Shown: in pieces, positions 36,944-50,400 of the stretch
How the letters are laid out: each line of letters starts with the position of its first letter
How positions within the stretch are numbered: position 1 is the first letter of the stretch
Source of the DNA: Trichopria drosophilae
Taxonomy: Eukaryota; Arthropoda; Insecta; Hymenoptera; Diapriidae
Assembly: GCA_030407085.1 (NCBI GenBank)
Contig: CM059586.1
Span: 103,863,501-103,927,500, forward strand
Reading direction: 5' to 3'
Length of the DNA: 64,000 nucleotides
Position numbers and translations under genes: made by a program
The notes under the pieces: model-generated
The model's database searches: none
Told to the model about the DNA's origin: nothing
Seen by the model: only the letters and a program-made list of their open reading frames with translations

Positions 36944-37290
36944 GGCTGAAGCACTACCGAACCGATTTCTTCGATTTTTTCGTATTTTACCGACGATTTC
37001 TGCAATAGATCGTGATCGACATGATCGACGATCGAAGGGTGGGTCGACAAGGATATGAAAAATCACAAATGACGCCGGGAAAAAGAGTTGGTGTACAAAA
37101 CGGTGTCTTGCACTTGACAGCCACAGAGAGAAAGCGGATCGTACGGGTTTGAGAACGGTGAATGGATAGTATAGATGTGGCAGTGTACAAGGATACTTCC
37201 TCTTGTAGTGGTGTAAGAATGCGAGGGAATTCTTTAGGAACACGTAATATCCTATAGAAGAAAAAGTGCGTGGTCACATCGACTGCAATG
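36944..37290 (-). promoter_or_regulatory. candidate promoter / 5' UTR of Skeletor
   Basis: A GC-richer segment directly upstream of the Skeletor ATG, with CGATCGTGATCGACATGATC motifs. Open frames of 96-135 codons crossing it on the minus strand overlap the true start and are not separately supported. Confidence 0.3.
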
Positions 37291-37839
37291 GGTGAAGTTT
37301 GAATCTGAATCCATACATTCCACTTTTCAAAAATAATTTTTAATAAATACTTGTTTTATTTTGTATTGTCCATAAGCAGAGCATTTTATTTTTAAAGTTA
37401 TTTGTAAATAAATATTTATATCCTTATAAGTGATGTACAGTGCTCACAATAATGATAAAACGACGGACGCATACCTTTCGTTCGTTTATTTTTAAGATTA
37501 TGCTATTAAAACTCAATTTTTTTTTATAATCTGATGTACCAAGTGAATGATTGACTGAATTCGTACAATTTTTTATTTTCTTCTCTACATTTACATTTTT
37601 TTAAATCGGTTTGAATGAATATTAAATGATATTTATGTTCTCCAGAGCTTTGAATTTGGGGTCCAGCAAACAAAGAAAGATTCAAAATTATTAAAAAGTA
37701 TTCAATTTTGAACTTATGAATACTAAGAATATAAGAATTATAAGAATAACCCAACATGTTTTTTAATACTTCTGAATAAACTCGGAAACAAGATTATAAA
37801 CTAAATACTTTACTATTCCGAATCGACTATTAATAAAAA

Positions 37840-38000
37840 AACCAGTCCGTTATGTAATTCGGTTTCCAGCCACCAGGCGTCATTGCGACATTCGTAGTTT
37901 TGCGTTACGCTGCTCGCTAGACAACATTCTCAGCTCTAAGCCGCCGTGTTGGAGGTCGCCATTTTGAAAAAGTCTAGGAAAATTGTTCATTGAGGATATA
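37840..38000 (+). promoter_or_regulatory. candidate promoter / 5' UTR of the ankyrin gene
   Basis: A CG-richer island (CCACCAGGCGTCATTGCGAC, TTACGCTGCTCGCTAG, CCGCCGTGTTGGAGGTCGCC) in AT-rich DNA 450-600 bp upstream of the ankyrin start. TAATCAG at 38440, just before the ATG, is a possible acceptor for a non-coding exon. Confidence 0.25.
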
Positions 38001-38448
38001 ATAAATTAATATATTTTACCGAATGTTAAAATCGTCATATAAAATTGTGGAAATTAAGTACCCAAAGGTTTTAAAAGACTTTATTTTATAACCTTATTAT
38101 ACTTATATTATACTTAATTATATATTAATTAAAGAGGTTTAAAGTGATTACTTAGATCCACTTTCTCAAATATAATTAAATAGAACTAGAAAGTTGCATA
38201 ATTTTGGTCGACATATATTTTTTTCATAAAATTCAATAACATGTTTATAAATAAAAAAAAGTAGATATTTAAATATTTTTAGATACTTATGGACTATATC
38301 TTCTAGATGATGGCAACGAGCTTGAACAAAATCAATGATGAACGTTTGGTCGATTCCGTAGATAAAAACATTCTTTTAGCACGCGTTCTGTTTCATTTTT
38401 TAACTAGCGCAAATTTATTATCGAAAATTGTTATAATCAGAATGTAAA

Positions 38449-41400
38449 ATGTGGGAAACGATGGAAGATAAACTCATCAGACATCTGAAATTTGACACTG
38501 TTCATAAAATAAGAACTTTAATATGGAGCAAGTATGACATTATTACCTTGTAATATTCAGAAAATTAGAATTGTTTGTTTTTCCATGCATTCAAGATCAT
38601 ATTTCACGAATCATTTATAGAAATAAGACTTTACTTGCATCGTTTTCATAAAAAACGTTTATGATCATACCCTAATCATCAAAACGTCGTCTGTGGGAAT
38701 TCATTTTTCATTAAACTGAATAAAATTCGAAAGCTCATAAACTGGATTTCATTAACTCTACTAACTATCTTAAATTAGTTAAATTAACGATCGATGTTGC
38801 TGGGATGAAATTTAGAAGTTAGTTGGCTACATTTCAAACAAATCATGTAATTTATATACAAATCTCGATTCTAACATTTTATAATGTTTTATTATTTTGA
38901 GGGAGTTCTAATGGTTACTAAGGTAGTCAGATTCATAGACCAAAGTCAAAACAAATAATTCATTTATAACCTTGCATAGTTTCAACCGCAAGTGCAACGT
39001 TGCCAAATCGCATGTCTACAAACAGCTGATGAAAATAAAGTACAAGATTCGTTGTCTATTGAGAATGTTATAATGTATTTCTTGCTTCATATTTACCCCA
39101 AGCTCACGAAATTTTAACTGAAGCATCTTATGTCATACTGGAACTTCCTCTCAATTTTCATCGAAATCTGAATGTTAATTCTACAGTAACCCCCTTCCTA
39201 AGTTATACCATCGGTTCTTTCAAAATGGCGGAAATTTATACAAAGTTATAGCCCCTCACTATACCCACTTCCGCAACTCTGTTTATATCCGTGCTTTGAG
39301 GCTTCTGTGTGTGTCGTGAAGCGAGTGTGGCTGAGTGAAACAATGTGGTGGGGGAAGGAGAGGAAGAGAGTTGTATAACTTTGGACAAGTCAAATATATG
39401 ACTTAGGACACATATATCACGTGGCAGTATAACTTAGGGCGGGGACTGTTGTATTTACCACCGAACTCCCTTAAAGAATCGGTCGATACTTCACGTTAGT
39501 ATATTAAACAATAACTAACTTAGTTATTAATAAGTTATATATTAAATATAAACACTTATTATTAGACAGGCCAATAAAATCAGATTTTATCCAGCCCAGC
39601 GAGCAGAATATACTTTTCCGAAGGTTTTTGGTTCGCTTAATCGGAATCCGAAATAAAAATCTGGCTGCTAGCTCTGGATTCCAAGATATCCTAACCTAAA
39701 AATAAAAAACAGAGACATTAGCCTATATTTTAGGTTATGTGGCGTCGGATTGATTTTACAATTCAACATTCATTTTTGCTCTTTTAAATACCATTGATTA
39801 TGAACAAATATCTCCATTTATGGCCGATATAATAATATAAATCATATAATATTTTGAAATTGTCATGATTATTAATTTATACCTGGTTCTTTGATACAAA
39901 CGTGAATATTTCAAAATGCTTTTTCTCAATGAAATTAAGAAATATTGAAGCATACTCCTCGGTATTTGAACGATCAAGTTCGACACCTAGCATGATGTTT
40001 ATGGTTTATTTTGAATAAAATAAATAAATCGATGTTACATAACGTCAAACATAAGTAAACATCACTGTTTTTGCACTTTTATATTAGGATATATCTGAAT
40101 CAAAAGCCAATTGAGAGATTTTGACAACGGGTTTGGTTTTGTCTGACCAACAACCTACGGAAAAAAATATTTTTGTCTCCGGGTCACAATGTTGACCTGA
40201 GTTATTGAGTGCAATAAATATTGTCAAATTAACATGAATGGAATTTACATTAACTACAAAAGTATTATTTTTATTTCTTTATTGTAAATATAAGATTGAA
40301 ATGTTCAGATAGACTTCAGTGTACTCGCAAGAAAAAAATCATTAGAAGGTACTTCAGTAAAATTTACGGAAAAACTTAAGTAATCTTAAGGGATTTTTAT
40401 TTATTTCCAAAAATTCTCGGTAATTTTTTAATTAATGTCTTTGGTATTTTCTGGGAAATCGGCTGTAGTAATTAGAAATGCCTTTACAGAGCCCTAATTT
40501 TTTATTTTATTTAGACATCATTAATTTAAGTTTTTTAGTAATATTTTTTGTTACGTAAACGTAAATAATTATGTATATCACTCGAAAAAAGTTTGTTTGT
40601 TTTCTTTTTTTCCAGTGCAAGGTGATGAACCATTTATCTGAAATTTGTGTTGTTTTTTATTTATACGACGTTATTTACGAATTGATTCCTCAAATTTTCC
40701 ATTTAGCTAATTTTCTATTGTTTTGGAATATTTTTGTAATGAAATTTCTTGAATAATTCATATCATTTCGTGTACTGCGTTAATCATACATTTTTTTCTG
40801 AGAATCTAAAAATTGATTGTTTCCATACTATCTTTAATTTTGATAATAAGCACTTTATTTTGACAGGTTCGTAATTATCTCTTATGTTTTTCGTTGGAGT
40901 GCGGATAATAGATCTTTTGCTACATTAAAAAACTGAAATAATTTTCTATTAACATAGAGTCTTAAAATTAAGTACGATATGTAATTTTGAACTCGTTTGC
41001 ATCGAGAATTTAGGTTTCAAATAAATGGCGTTAACCACGAAATTTTTTGTTTCAACAATTCCTAATCAATAAGATGAAAGAAAAATTTTAGAGAAAATTA
41101 GTCAACAGGGAAGACATTGAAACAAGAAAAGAAATCTATTTAAAAAAAATAGTAATTTGTATTTAAATTACACCTGTGTCAACACCATTCAAATTACATT
41201 AATGTGTTATATTGACTGATTATTTAAAGAAAAGTCCAGAAAATAAAATATTTTTCAAATTTTGTTTATATTAGTTTTTATGAAAAAAATCCGAACCAAG
41301 CTCGGAAGATTCGATGCACCGGTTATCAGACTGGAAATGGAACCTATTGATTGATAATCATAAGGCGTTGATATCGTATTATTAATATAAATATTTGAGG

Positions 41401-44400
41401 GTTAAAATAAGAATTTTCGATTATTAAAAAAAAAATAATTTTAAAGAAGTAATTTTCTAAAACTTTCTCTTTTAGCCCAGATATAAATTTGCATTATCCA
41501 ACGAAAAATTTAGCGACTCCTTTGACTACCGCCATCGATCGTGGAGATTTAAAAATTGTAACATTATTGTTAGACAAAATTCCAACAAATTTAAATTCAA
41601 CCACTACGCAAGCATGCGAAAAAACTGCGGTTATGCACGCTGCATTTGTATCCAGAGACTCGGAAATTTTGCAGATTTTAATCAAGAAAGGTGCTGATCC
41701 TGAAAAGCCCGACATGTAAGATAGGAATTATTTTATTATGTCTTAACTTTTAGAATTTCCAGTTGCAAGCTCTATGTCTTGCTTCACATTTTTACAATAT
41801 TGGTATAATTTTACACATGCAAACATGTAAATGTTTCTGTCAGTGTAAAGTTACATCAACAAGTTTTATAGTGTAGATGAAAATTCAATAAAACTGATAC
41901 AAAGAGAGGTTTGAGGTTGGAACTTATCGTAGCTCAGTAAGGATCAAATGTTAGCCATGATTATGGATTTCTGGTTAAATATAAAAGACTGAAAACAATA
42001 AAGTGACAATTTTACTAAATGTTGATACTTAACATTCAATTATCTTTTGAAAATAGTGCAACATTATTTAAATTTAGTCAATTATACTCAACATGATTAT
42101 TCCATAAATTACTCAAATGGCCACGAAATATTACTGCATTAACTGCCCGAATAAAAAAAATTAGTGTGGCAAAAGTGTGGCTGCTGTTATGTAGCGAATG
42201 TGTGGCGCAATAGAAGGAGCAACACATATGCCACACAAGATACAGCGATTGCTTCAAGTACGGCAAAAGTGTGGGATAAGTGTGGCGTTCGACATTAATT
42301 ATATTTTTACAAGTGTGCCGTAAGTGTGGCGGTCGGCATTAAGTATATTTTTAAAGTGTGTCATAAGTGTGGCAGTCGACACTTGGTATATTTTTACAAG
42401 TGTGGCATAAGTGTGGCGGTCGGCATTAAGTATATTTATTTACAAGTGTGAGGCACTTGTAAGAATTAAGTATACTTTTTCTTTATGTCGGCCGCCACAC
42501 TTGTGCCACGCTGGTAAAATATATAACAAGTGTCGACCGCCACACTTATGCCACACTTGTAAAAATATACTTAATGTCGAACGCCACACTTATTCCACAC
42601 TTTTGCCGTACTTGGAGCAATCGCTGTATCTTGTGTGGCATATGTGTGACTCCGTCTACTACACATTCGCCACATAACAGCAGCCACACTTTTGCCACAC
42701 TTGTGCCACACTAACTTTTTTTTATTCGGGTGACTTCGGCAAGAACAACCTGTAATTATTTTTTGGGGTCAATGTGCTGCTTTGTATATGTATAAAATTT
42801 ACTTTTTGAAACGATAGTTTTCTTCTTGTTTTAGAAGAGGATGGAATAGTCTCCACTATGCCGTTGCTGGTGAGCAGTTACAAAATGTTTTAATGTTGCT
42901 GAATTGTGGAGTATCCATTGATTCTCAGGATTTTGAAGGACGTACACCACTAATGACTTCTGGTATGGGTGCTTTATTTTACATGTAACATAGTCACGTT
43001 CAAAACCATTTTGATTAAATTTTAAGTAACTAGATTTAAATCTTTAGTTTATACCGTCATAGAAATAAAATCTCCAGAATATCCCCAGAATATCACAAAC
43101 ATTACAATTGAAATATTACAATTGCAACATGTCTAGAATATTCTGAAAATGTCTCAAACAAAATGTTGCAAATGAGATATTCTGATAACATTTCATTTGA
43201 AACATTCTACATATATGATTCTCAGAATATTTTGGAGATGTGGTATTCGAAATGTCTCACAACATTTCAAATTTTATGTCGTCCGAACGTTGCTCAGAAA
43301 ATGTTGCAGAACATTGCAGAAGAGACATTCTGAGAATAATTCATTTGAGACATTCTATGTGTTTTTAGAATAATCTGGATATGTCTGATATTCTGAAAAT
43401 ATTCCATTTGATAAATTGATGCAAACAAGCAGTTTAGAAAGGCAATGTTTAACCGCTGAACTACCGATTGTTAACAACTTACTATACATTGAAATCAATA
43501 TCCTCTTGGAGGAGTGCACTGAAATGTACAATTACTAATGTAAATTTATTCAAAACTCTCTACATTTCTTCAAAATAACTCTTACAAGTAAACCTACCCA
43601 AGTGTCACACGCCGATTTTCAAACTCTGCATACTTCAAGAGGGTTGAAAAATAGTCGATACGTATTTTTTCTCATCTGCGGAAATTCAGTTTTAAGGGTA
43701 GAAACCACCCTTTCAATCTTAGGAGTTGTATAATGATTAAAGTAAATAGTTGCATTGTTCAAATTTCCTTCTGAACGTTTTGTGGCGGTTTTAGAGATTG
43801 CTGAATACAAATCTGATGTCATTTTTTAAAAATTCAAAATGGCTTTAAAAAATGACATCAGATTTGTATTCAGCAATCCCTAAAACCTCCACAAAACGTT
43901 CAGAAGGAAATTTGAACAATGTTAAAACAAAATTTCCGCAGATGAGAAAAAATACGTAACGACTATTTTTCACCCTCTTGAAGTATGCAGAGTTTGATTA
44001 AAATCAGCGTGTGACACTTGGGTAGGTTTACTTGTTAGAATAATAAATCATATGTGTTTATTTTTCAGCAGACATATATCTTTATTTTTCTGTATAACTG
44101 AATGTCTTACATACGACTATTACTGTGAAAGATGGCAATGCAGAGAATTATATAATCTAGAAATATTTTTACCTACTTATCTAAATCAATGGGATTTCCG
44201 TAGTTTTAGGCCTTTTTTATATCAATTTGTAAATAAGTTTTAAAAAATGCAAATTGATATGTATTGGTAAGTCATAGAAAAATATAACAAAGCAGAAAAT
44301 GCGGATTGAACACAAAAAACGAGGATTTTGAACATTTTTAGAGACATCAGAGCATTATTCGACCGCCCAGTATAGAAAGAGGTATTGCAAACCAAGAAAT

Positions 44401-47400
44401 ACTTAATGATTCTTAATCCTATTTGGCAGAGGCTCATACCTTTAGTAACTTACATGGAAAAGAGGTGAAGTATACACAACATATTTTAATCAACCTCGTT
44501 AAAAATAATATCATATAAGGGCAAATCCACAGAACTTTTGACTTTCATGTTATTTTAAGATTCACGTAAATAAGCTGTACAGAAATATTTATAAAACATT
44601 TATTACTATTTACTAAAAAGGATATGGTTTTCAAGGTACAGTTATTTGTTTTGCATGATAGTTGATTAAAAAACTGCGTGCAATTTGAATAAAATGCTGC
44701 GTGCAAATCGTATTTTTTTAAATATTTTGTTCTGTAACTTTTGGAACGTGTATTATTTTCATTTGAAAATCATGTCGTTGATTAATGGCACTGAAAGAAA
44801 TCTTAAGTAGATTTTACCTAAGTTGGTCAAGTAAAATCTACCGAACTGCAAACTAAGTAAAATTTGCCGAACTTATTCAGTACATATTACTTAACAACTT
44901 ATGTAATAGTTCCTGAAATTCTATTAAGTAGATATTGCTGAAAAACTAAGTAATAATTACTTGACTATCTTTTTATATGAAATCAGTGATTTTCTACTGA
45001 AAATATATAAAGATATAGACATAGTAGTTAAAAAAAATATATATATATCTTCTTTTCCGTATATTGTTTTCTTAAATGAAAATGTACTTTGTTGAAATAA
45101 ATTGTTTCTTGAATTACGGAAATAATTGAACTGGGTTAAAAAATAAAAACCATATAGACGTGATGTTTCGACCTATTTATTTTTGGTCCTCCTCAGATAA
45201 AACTACAATATTACATAGTACTAATTTAATGATGACATATAACAATTATCTTTTAAGTCAAAAAGGGATCAGTATAACAATTTTTTTTTTAAATTATGAA
45301 TTTATTCTCCTTACCTTGAGTAAAAATGTTATCTTCTTCTGTTTGTCATAAAAAATTAAAATTAATAAATAAAAATATATTATACATCAATTGGTCGAGT
45401 CCATCTAAAATTTAAGAAATAAAAATTATAAGTTTTATGAAAAACTTAGTAAGGTGAATAAAAGAGCACTTTAACACGAACATTTAACAAGAACGAGGGA
45501 TATACACAGACTGATCGTTCTTTGACTTTAACAACGACTTGACACAATGTCAATAAGATTATAAACACATGAAGGAAACAAAAAACAAAATTCAAAATTG
45601 CTTTTATAAATAAAGCAATTTTGAATTTTCGCATTAATTCAAAATAATCATCCGGTAATAATGATTTTTCAAATCTTATGTTAACTGCGTTATTATTAAT
45701 TTTAATGAAATAATTTTCAATATGTTTTCTTTTGTTTTTGTTGTGTTCAGTAGCTAAGATTTTAATATTGTCATAATCGAAGTCATGTCCTGTATTAATT
45801 CTATGTATAGTTAATCCGGTAATTTTGGTTTGATCTCCCAAAATATTCTTTTTATGTTCATAAATTTGTTTTTTAAGTAATCTTCCGGTTTGTCCAATAT
45901 ATACACAATTACAATGTTTACATTTAATTTCGTAAACTACATCGTTTAAATCACATTTATTCAATTTGTCTTTAAACGGTTTTATTCCTCCGATATTAAT
46001 GTTGTAGGGTTTATGTACTATTCTAATATTCTGTTTGTTAAAAATCTTTTTAATATCTTCAGAAATATCTTTGATATAAGGAATGCTAATAGTTTTTGTA
46101 TAATTATTATTACAATTATTTGTTTCTAAAGTATTATAACATTTATGTACACGTTTTCTGATACAGTCCTTAATGATATAATTGGGATATCCATTATCAC
46201 TAAGAATTTGTTTAACAATTTTGATGTTCTTTTTTCTAAATTGTGTGTCGCATAATAGAATAGCTCTATCAATAATTCCATATGCTGTACCTAATTTATA
46301 GCAAAGAGGATGGTATGAAAAGAAGTTTAAATATCTACCAGAGAAAGTTTTTTTATGACACCAATCAGTTATTATTTTACCATTTTCGTTAATCATTAAA
46401 ATATCTAAAAAATTAAGTTTATGATCATTTTCTAATTCAAGAGTAAAAGAAATTCTGTTATTATGTCCTTTAATTTTATTTAAACTATTGAAAATATTTA
46501 AAATGTTATCAATAAAATTACTAGGTGTAGAAGTAAAAATATCGTCAACATATCTGTAATAAAAAGGTAATTTGAAAGGTATTTTTTGTATATATAGAAT
46601 ATCTTCAATAAAATCCATGGTGATATTCGAAAAAATAGGAGATAATGGAGAACCCATAGGTACACTATAAACCTGTTTAGAAATATTATTTTGAAATTTG
46701 AAATATGTGGAATTTAGTATTAAATTTAAACCTTCAAAAAAAGCATATTTAGGTAAATTGGTAGAATTGGTAATTTCGGGCCATTTAGTTCTTAAAATAT
46801 AATTGATTAGATTGACAGAAACATTAGTAAAAAGTGAAACAACATCTAATGAAATTAGAATAAAGTTCTTAGGTAGTTTAACATTTTTAATCTTATTTCT
46901 TAAATCCCAGCTGTCTTTTCTAAATCTTGATCGATTGGTGTTTTTTTTTATATAGACATAGTATATAATAATAAAAGCTGGGTTTGAAATTATATATAAA
47001 TATATGTAAATATAGTTCAGCTGAGTCCGCGTTCAATCAGTCGGTAATACAGGACGCTGAGACACACACTGAAAGAACTCGTTATTAAGTAAAATCTGCA
47101 GAAAAGTTGTTACTCAAGTCATTAAGTAGATTTTCTAGATTTTGTTAAGCAAATATTACCGAAGTGACTATGTAAATGTTACATAATGGTGGTTACTTAA
47201 CTTCTTCGGCAAATTTCACTCGAGTTTTCGACAGAACTTACTAACAAATTCTTTCAGTGTAAAAGCCGAAGATACTTGAAAAATAAGTGTGCCTATCGCT
47301 TTATAAGAATGACATGCGACCAAAGTCACGTGCAGATTTATGAAAAATGGAATTTTCGTTAATTTCTAACAACATGGTGGCCACCGTCAGGGAAAACCGG

Positions 47401-50400
47401 GAAATCAGGGAAATGTCAGGGAATTTCAAAATTGGTCAGGGAATCAGGGAAAAGTCAGGGAATTTCAAAATTGGTCAGGGAAAAAGTAAATTGCAGACAA
47501 ATCTTTAAAAAGTGAAAAACATTATTTAACAAAAAATCGCACAATTTCATATTCAGAAAAATGCTTTATTTATCGTGTTTCGCATAAAATTCTTTTAAAT
47601 GATTTTAAATGCTTTCTCACAAATTTAAACAAATATTGACGTTTTTTATCAATAACATATTTCAGTTTTGAACATTTTCGACAGATTTCACCAAAAACCA
47701 ACAATTTTGAGAAAAAAAAATCTTAAATTAAATATATTTGTGGTACTGCTCAGTTTTAAACGTTCAGGTACATTGCAACAAAAATAAACACGTTTAACAA
47801 TAACACATTTCGGTATTGAATATATTCTAACAGATTTGAATAAAATTTAATAGTTTAACAAAAATAAATGCAAACAATTTTATATTTAAAGATATTTGTC
47901 TTTCTATAAAGATACTTTACAGAATATTTCAAAAATATTTGCCATACTAATTCTATATTTAAAGAAATATTTGTATAAATAAAACCTTTTGAAAATGATA
48001 GAAAACTTTCATTCGTTTTTTTAAATCTTCAAAAATCTTTGAAATTGCATAAAAAAGCTAAAAATCGTAGAAAAATTTTTAAAATGTTGAAAACAGCACA
48101 AAACTCCCAAATTTTGAGAATATTAATTTGTTTAAATGATTATTTTACCATTTCTATTTTAAGTAGTTGATATTTGTCCAATAGTATTTGAAAAATATAA
48201 AATTTATGGCAATTTTTTGTTATTGTCAACATTCGTAAGAATTTTGACAATACTTTGAATATACTGTCCAAAATCGCCTAAATTCTAAAATTTATCAACA
48301 TTTATAATTATTGTCTAACATATTACCGCAGAACTTGACATTTTATAACAAATTTTGACAAAGAACCCCAACAAATTTTCTACTATTATTTTGAATTAAA
48401 CACGAAAAAAATCCGCAGGAACATGAGTTTTTTTTCTGGATTTTTATAGATAATATGTTTTAGAATATACTACTCGTTGTTGATTGAAAAAATAAAGAAT
48501 TTATTGAAAATGTGTAGCTGTTTTTAAAACATTTTTATCCGTATTGTTTTTTTTTAATAGATATCATTAAAATATTGGTCAGGGAAAAATCTGGGAAAAG
48601 TCAGGGAATTTTTTTCCGAGAAAAAAGCGGCCACCATGAACAATAACTTTTGGAACAAACAATATTACGGCTCCATACTTTCGGAATTTTTAATTGATGA
48701 TATAATAAGTGACGTATTCCAAGGAATAAGGTGTGCCTTGTCTCATCTCAATTCTGTGCCTATTACAACCTATAGCCTAATCGTGCGTAACTGTTGTGGA
48801 AAAATGAGTTTTGTCAGGCACACGAACTATACACAATTAAATGCCTCGATTATTGACCTAATTTATTGTTTTAGGTATCATAATAATACTGTGAACTTGT
48901 TCCAGAAATACAATACGATGTTCAGGGGTAAAACAAGACATAAAATTATCTCTTTGACACAAACTCCTTTCTTTACACGGAAAAATGTTTGACAAATATT
49001 AAAAATTGAAGATCAAAAATTGAAAGTCTTCCATATTGAATTCGCCATCTTAAATACTGAATATCTGTTGATGGATTCGTGACCAGTAACTTAAAAAACC
49101 CCGAGTAACAAATTTCATCTGTTTTCCGCGTACAGAAATACGTTTGGTTCGAAGATATAATTTTAGGTCTCGTTTACCTGACTGCGCTGGAACAATCCTT
49201 TAAAAGTCGTAATGTGTCGTTTTTTCTACATTTTATATGTTTAGGAGGTTGATTTTAAATGTGTGCCACCGAAAAAAAAATGTTTTTCTTAAAGCGTAAA
49301 GTTAAAAGTTCTGTGGATTTACCCATAAATTTCTTTGAAATGTTGATTTAACCTATTCATAAATGACTAATAAATATGAAAATAACATTTAAAATACCAC
49401 TATTTCTTCTATAGAAATACCAAAATTAATTAAATATAATTGTAATTGAATAACATTGATATATATTTTACTATAAAATAACTGTATGTAAATATTAATG
49501 TCTGCAAAGAAATGTTTAAGTTTTTGTTAGAACTAAACCTGCATTTATCAATATGCCTTCTACGTTTGTAGAAATTGTAAAACTATATTCAGTAATAACA
49601 TATTTAACGACACATACATAATAATAAAAATCAAATTAAATATCTATAGTAATTCGTTCTATTTTTTACGCTTTCTTTATGACCGAAATGTCTTCAGAAT
49701 ATCAAAAGAATATCTGCAGAACATTTCCAGAATGTATATGTTGTGTTACAGATTAAACTCAGAATGTCTCTATACAATATCTCTAGAATATCGAAGATGT
49801 CACCAGAATATAAAAAAAAAGCGGACAAAAGATGTTCGTTGCCTCTAAAATGTCCCTGAGAACATCTCCAGAATATTAATGTCTCAAAAGTAAAATGTTC
49901 TGGAAATGTCATCTGGATATTTCTCTTCTATGGGGGTAATACCGAAATACTACATTAATATCCATCCTAATTTATACAATCCAACTATGAATACCTGTCC
50001 TAAGTTATATGCATATCTCGACCAACGTTATACCTCAAGTAGAACAGCAAGGAATTTTGTCCCAAGCCACATTCAAAGTGCCCTATATTGATAAAAAATA
50101 ACCAAATTATAATTTAAATTATGTATTATGAGCAAATTATGATCTTAAAAATGTTCTCATTGTCAAAATGTATTTGACCCATCAAACCAGTCATGAAAGT
50201 TTCGTAATCGATATGGGACATTTCAGTACATTATTTAATTCAGTATGTTACATACATTAGTTAATTTGCACTGTTAATCTGTTTTGTCAGATGACTATAG
50301 GGAAAAATTAGGGTATCGTTGATAGTTAAAGTCTGGGGAAAATTCCTAAAAATTTACTTATAAGTCCATATTGACCATGGTATGAAAGATGTAGCAACTT

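Larger units (their letters stand above)
45027..46950 (-). mobile_element. Penelope-like element copy 3, best preserved, 13-bp target duplication
   Basis: TATAGACATAGTA occurs at 45014-45026 and 46951-46963, directly flanking the element. The 5' end (46950 side) is truncated within the RT domain. The 3' non-coding region with a hammerhead-like motif is on the 45027 side, and its sequence matches the tail of copy 2. Confidence 0.85.

Noticed and set aside
36836..37277. 96- and 135-codon minus-strand frames
   Set aside because: They overlap the Skeletor start in or beside its 5' UTR; only the last part of one is the real signal peptide exon.
38297..38447. 46-codon frame starting MMATSLNKINDERL after a TTCTAG acceptor
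   Set aside because: It ends at a stop before the ankyrin start and no donor in the right phase joins it to the next exon; possibly upstream or 5' UTR sequence.
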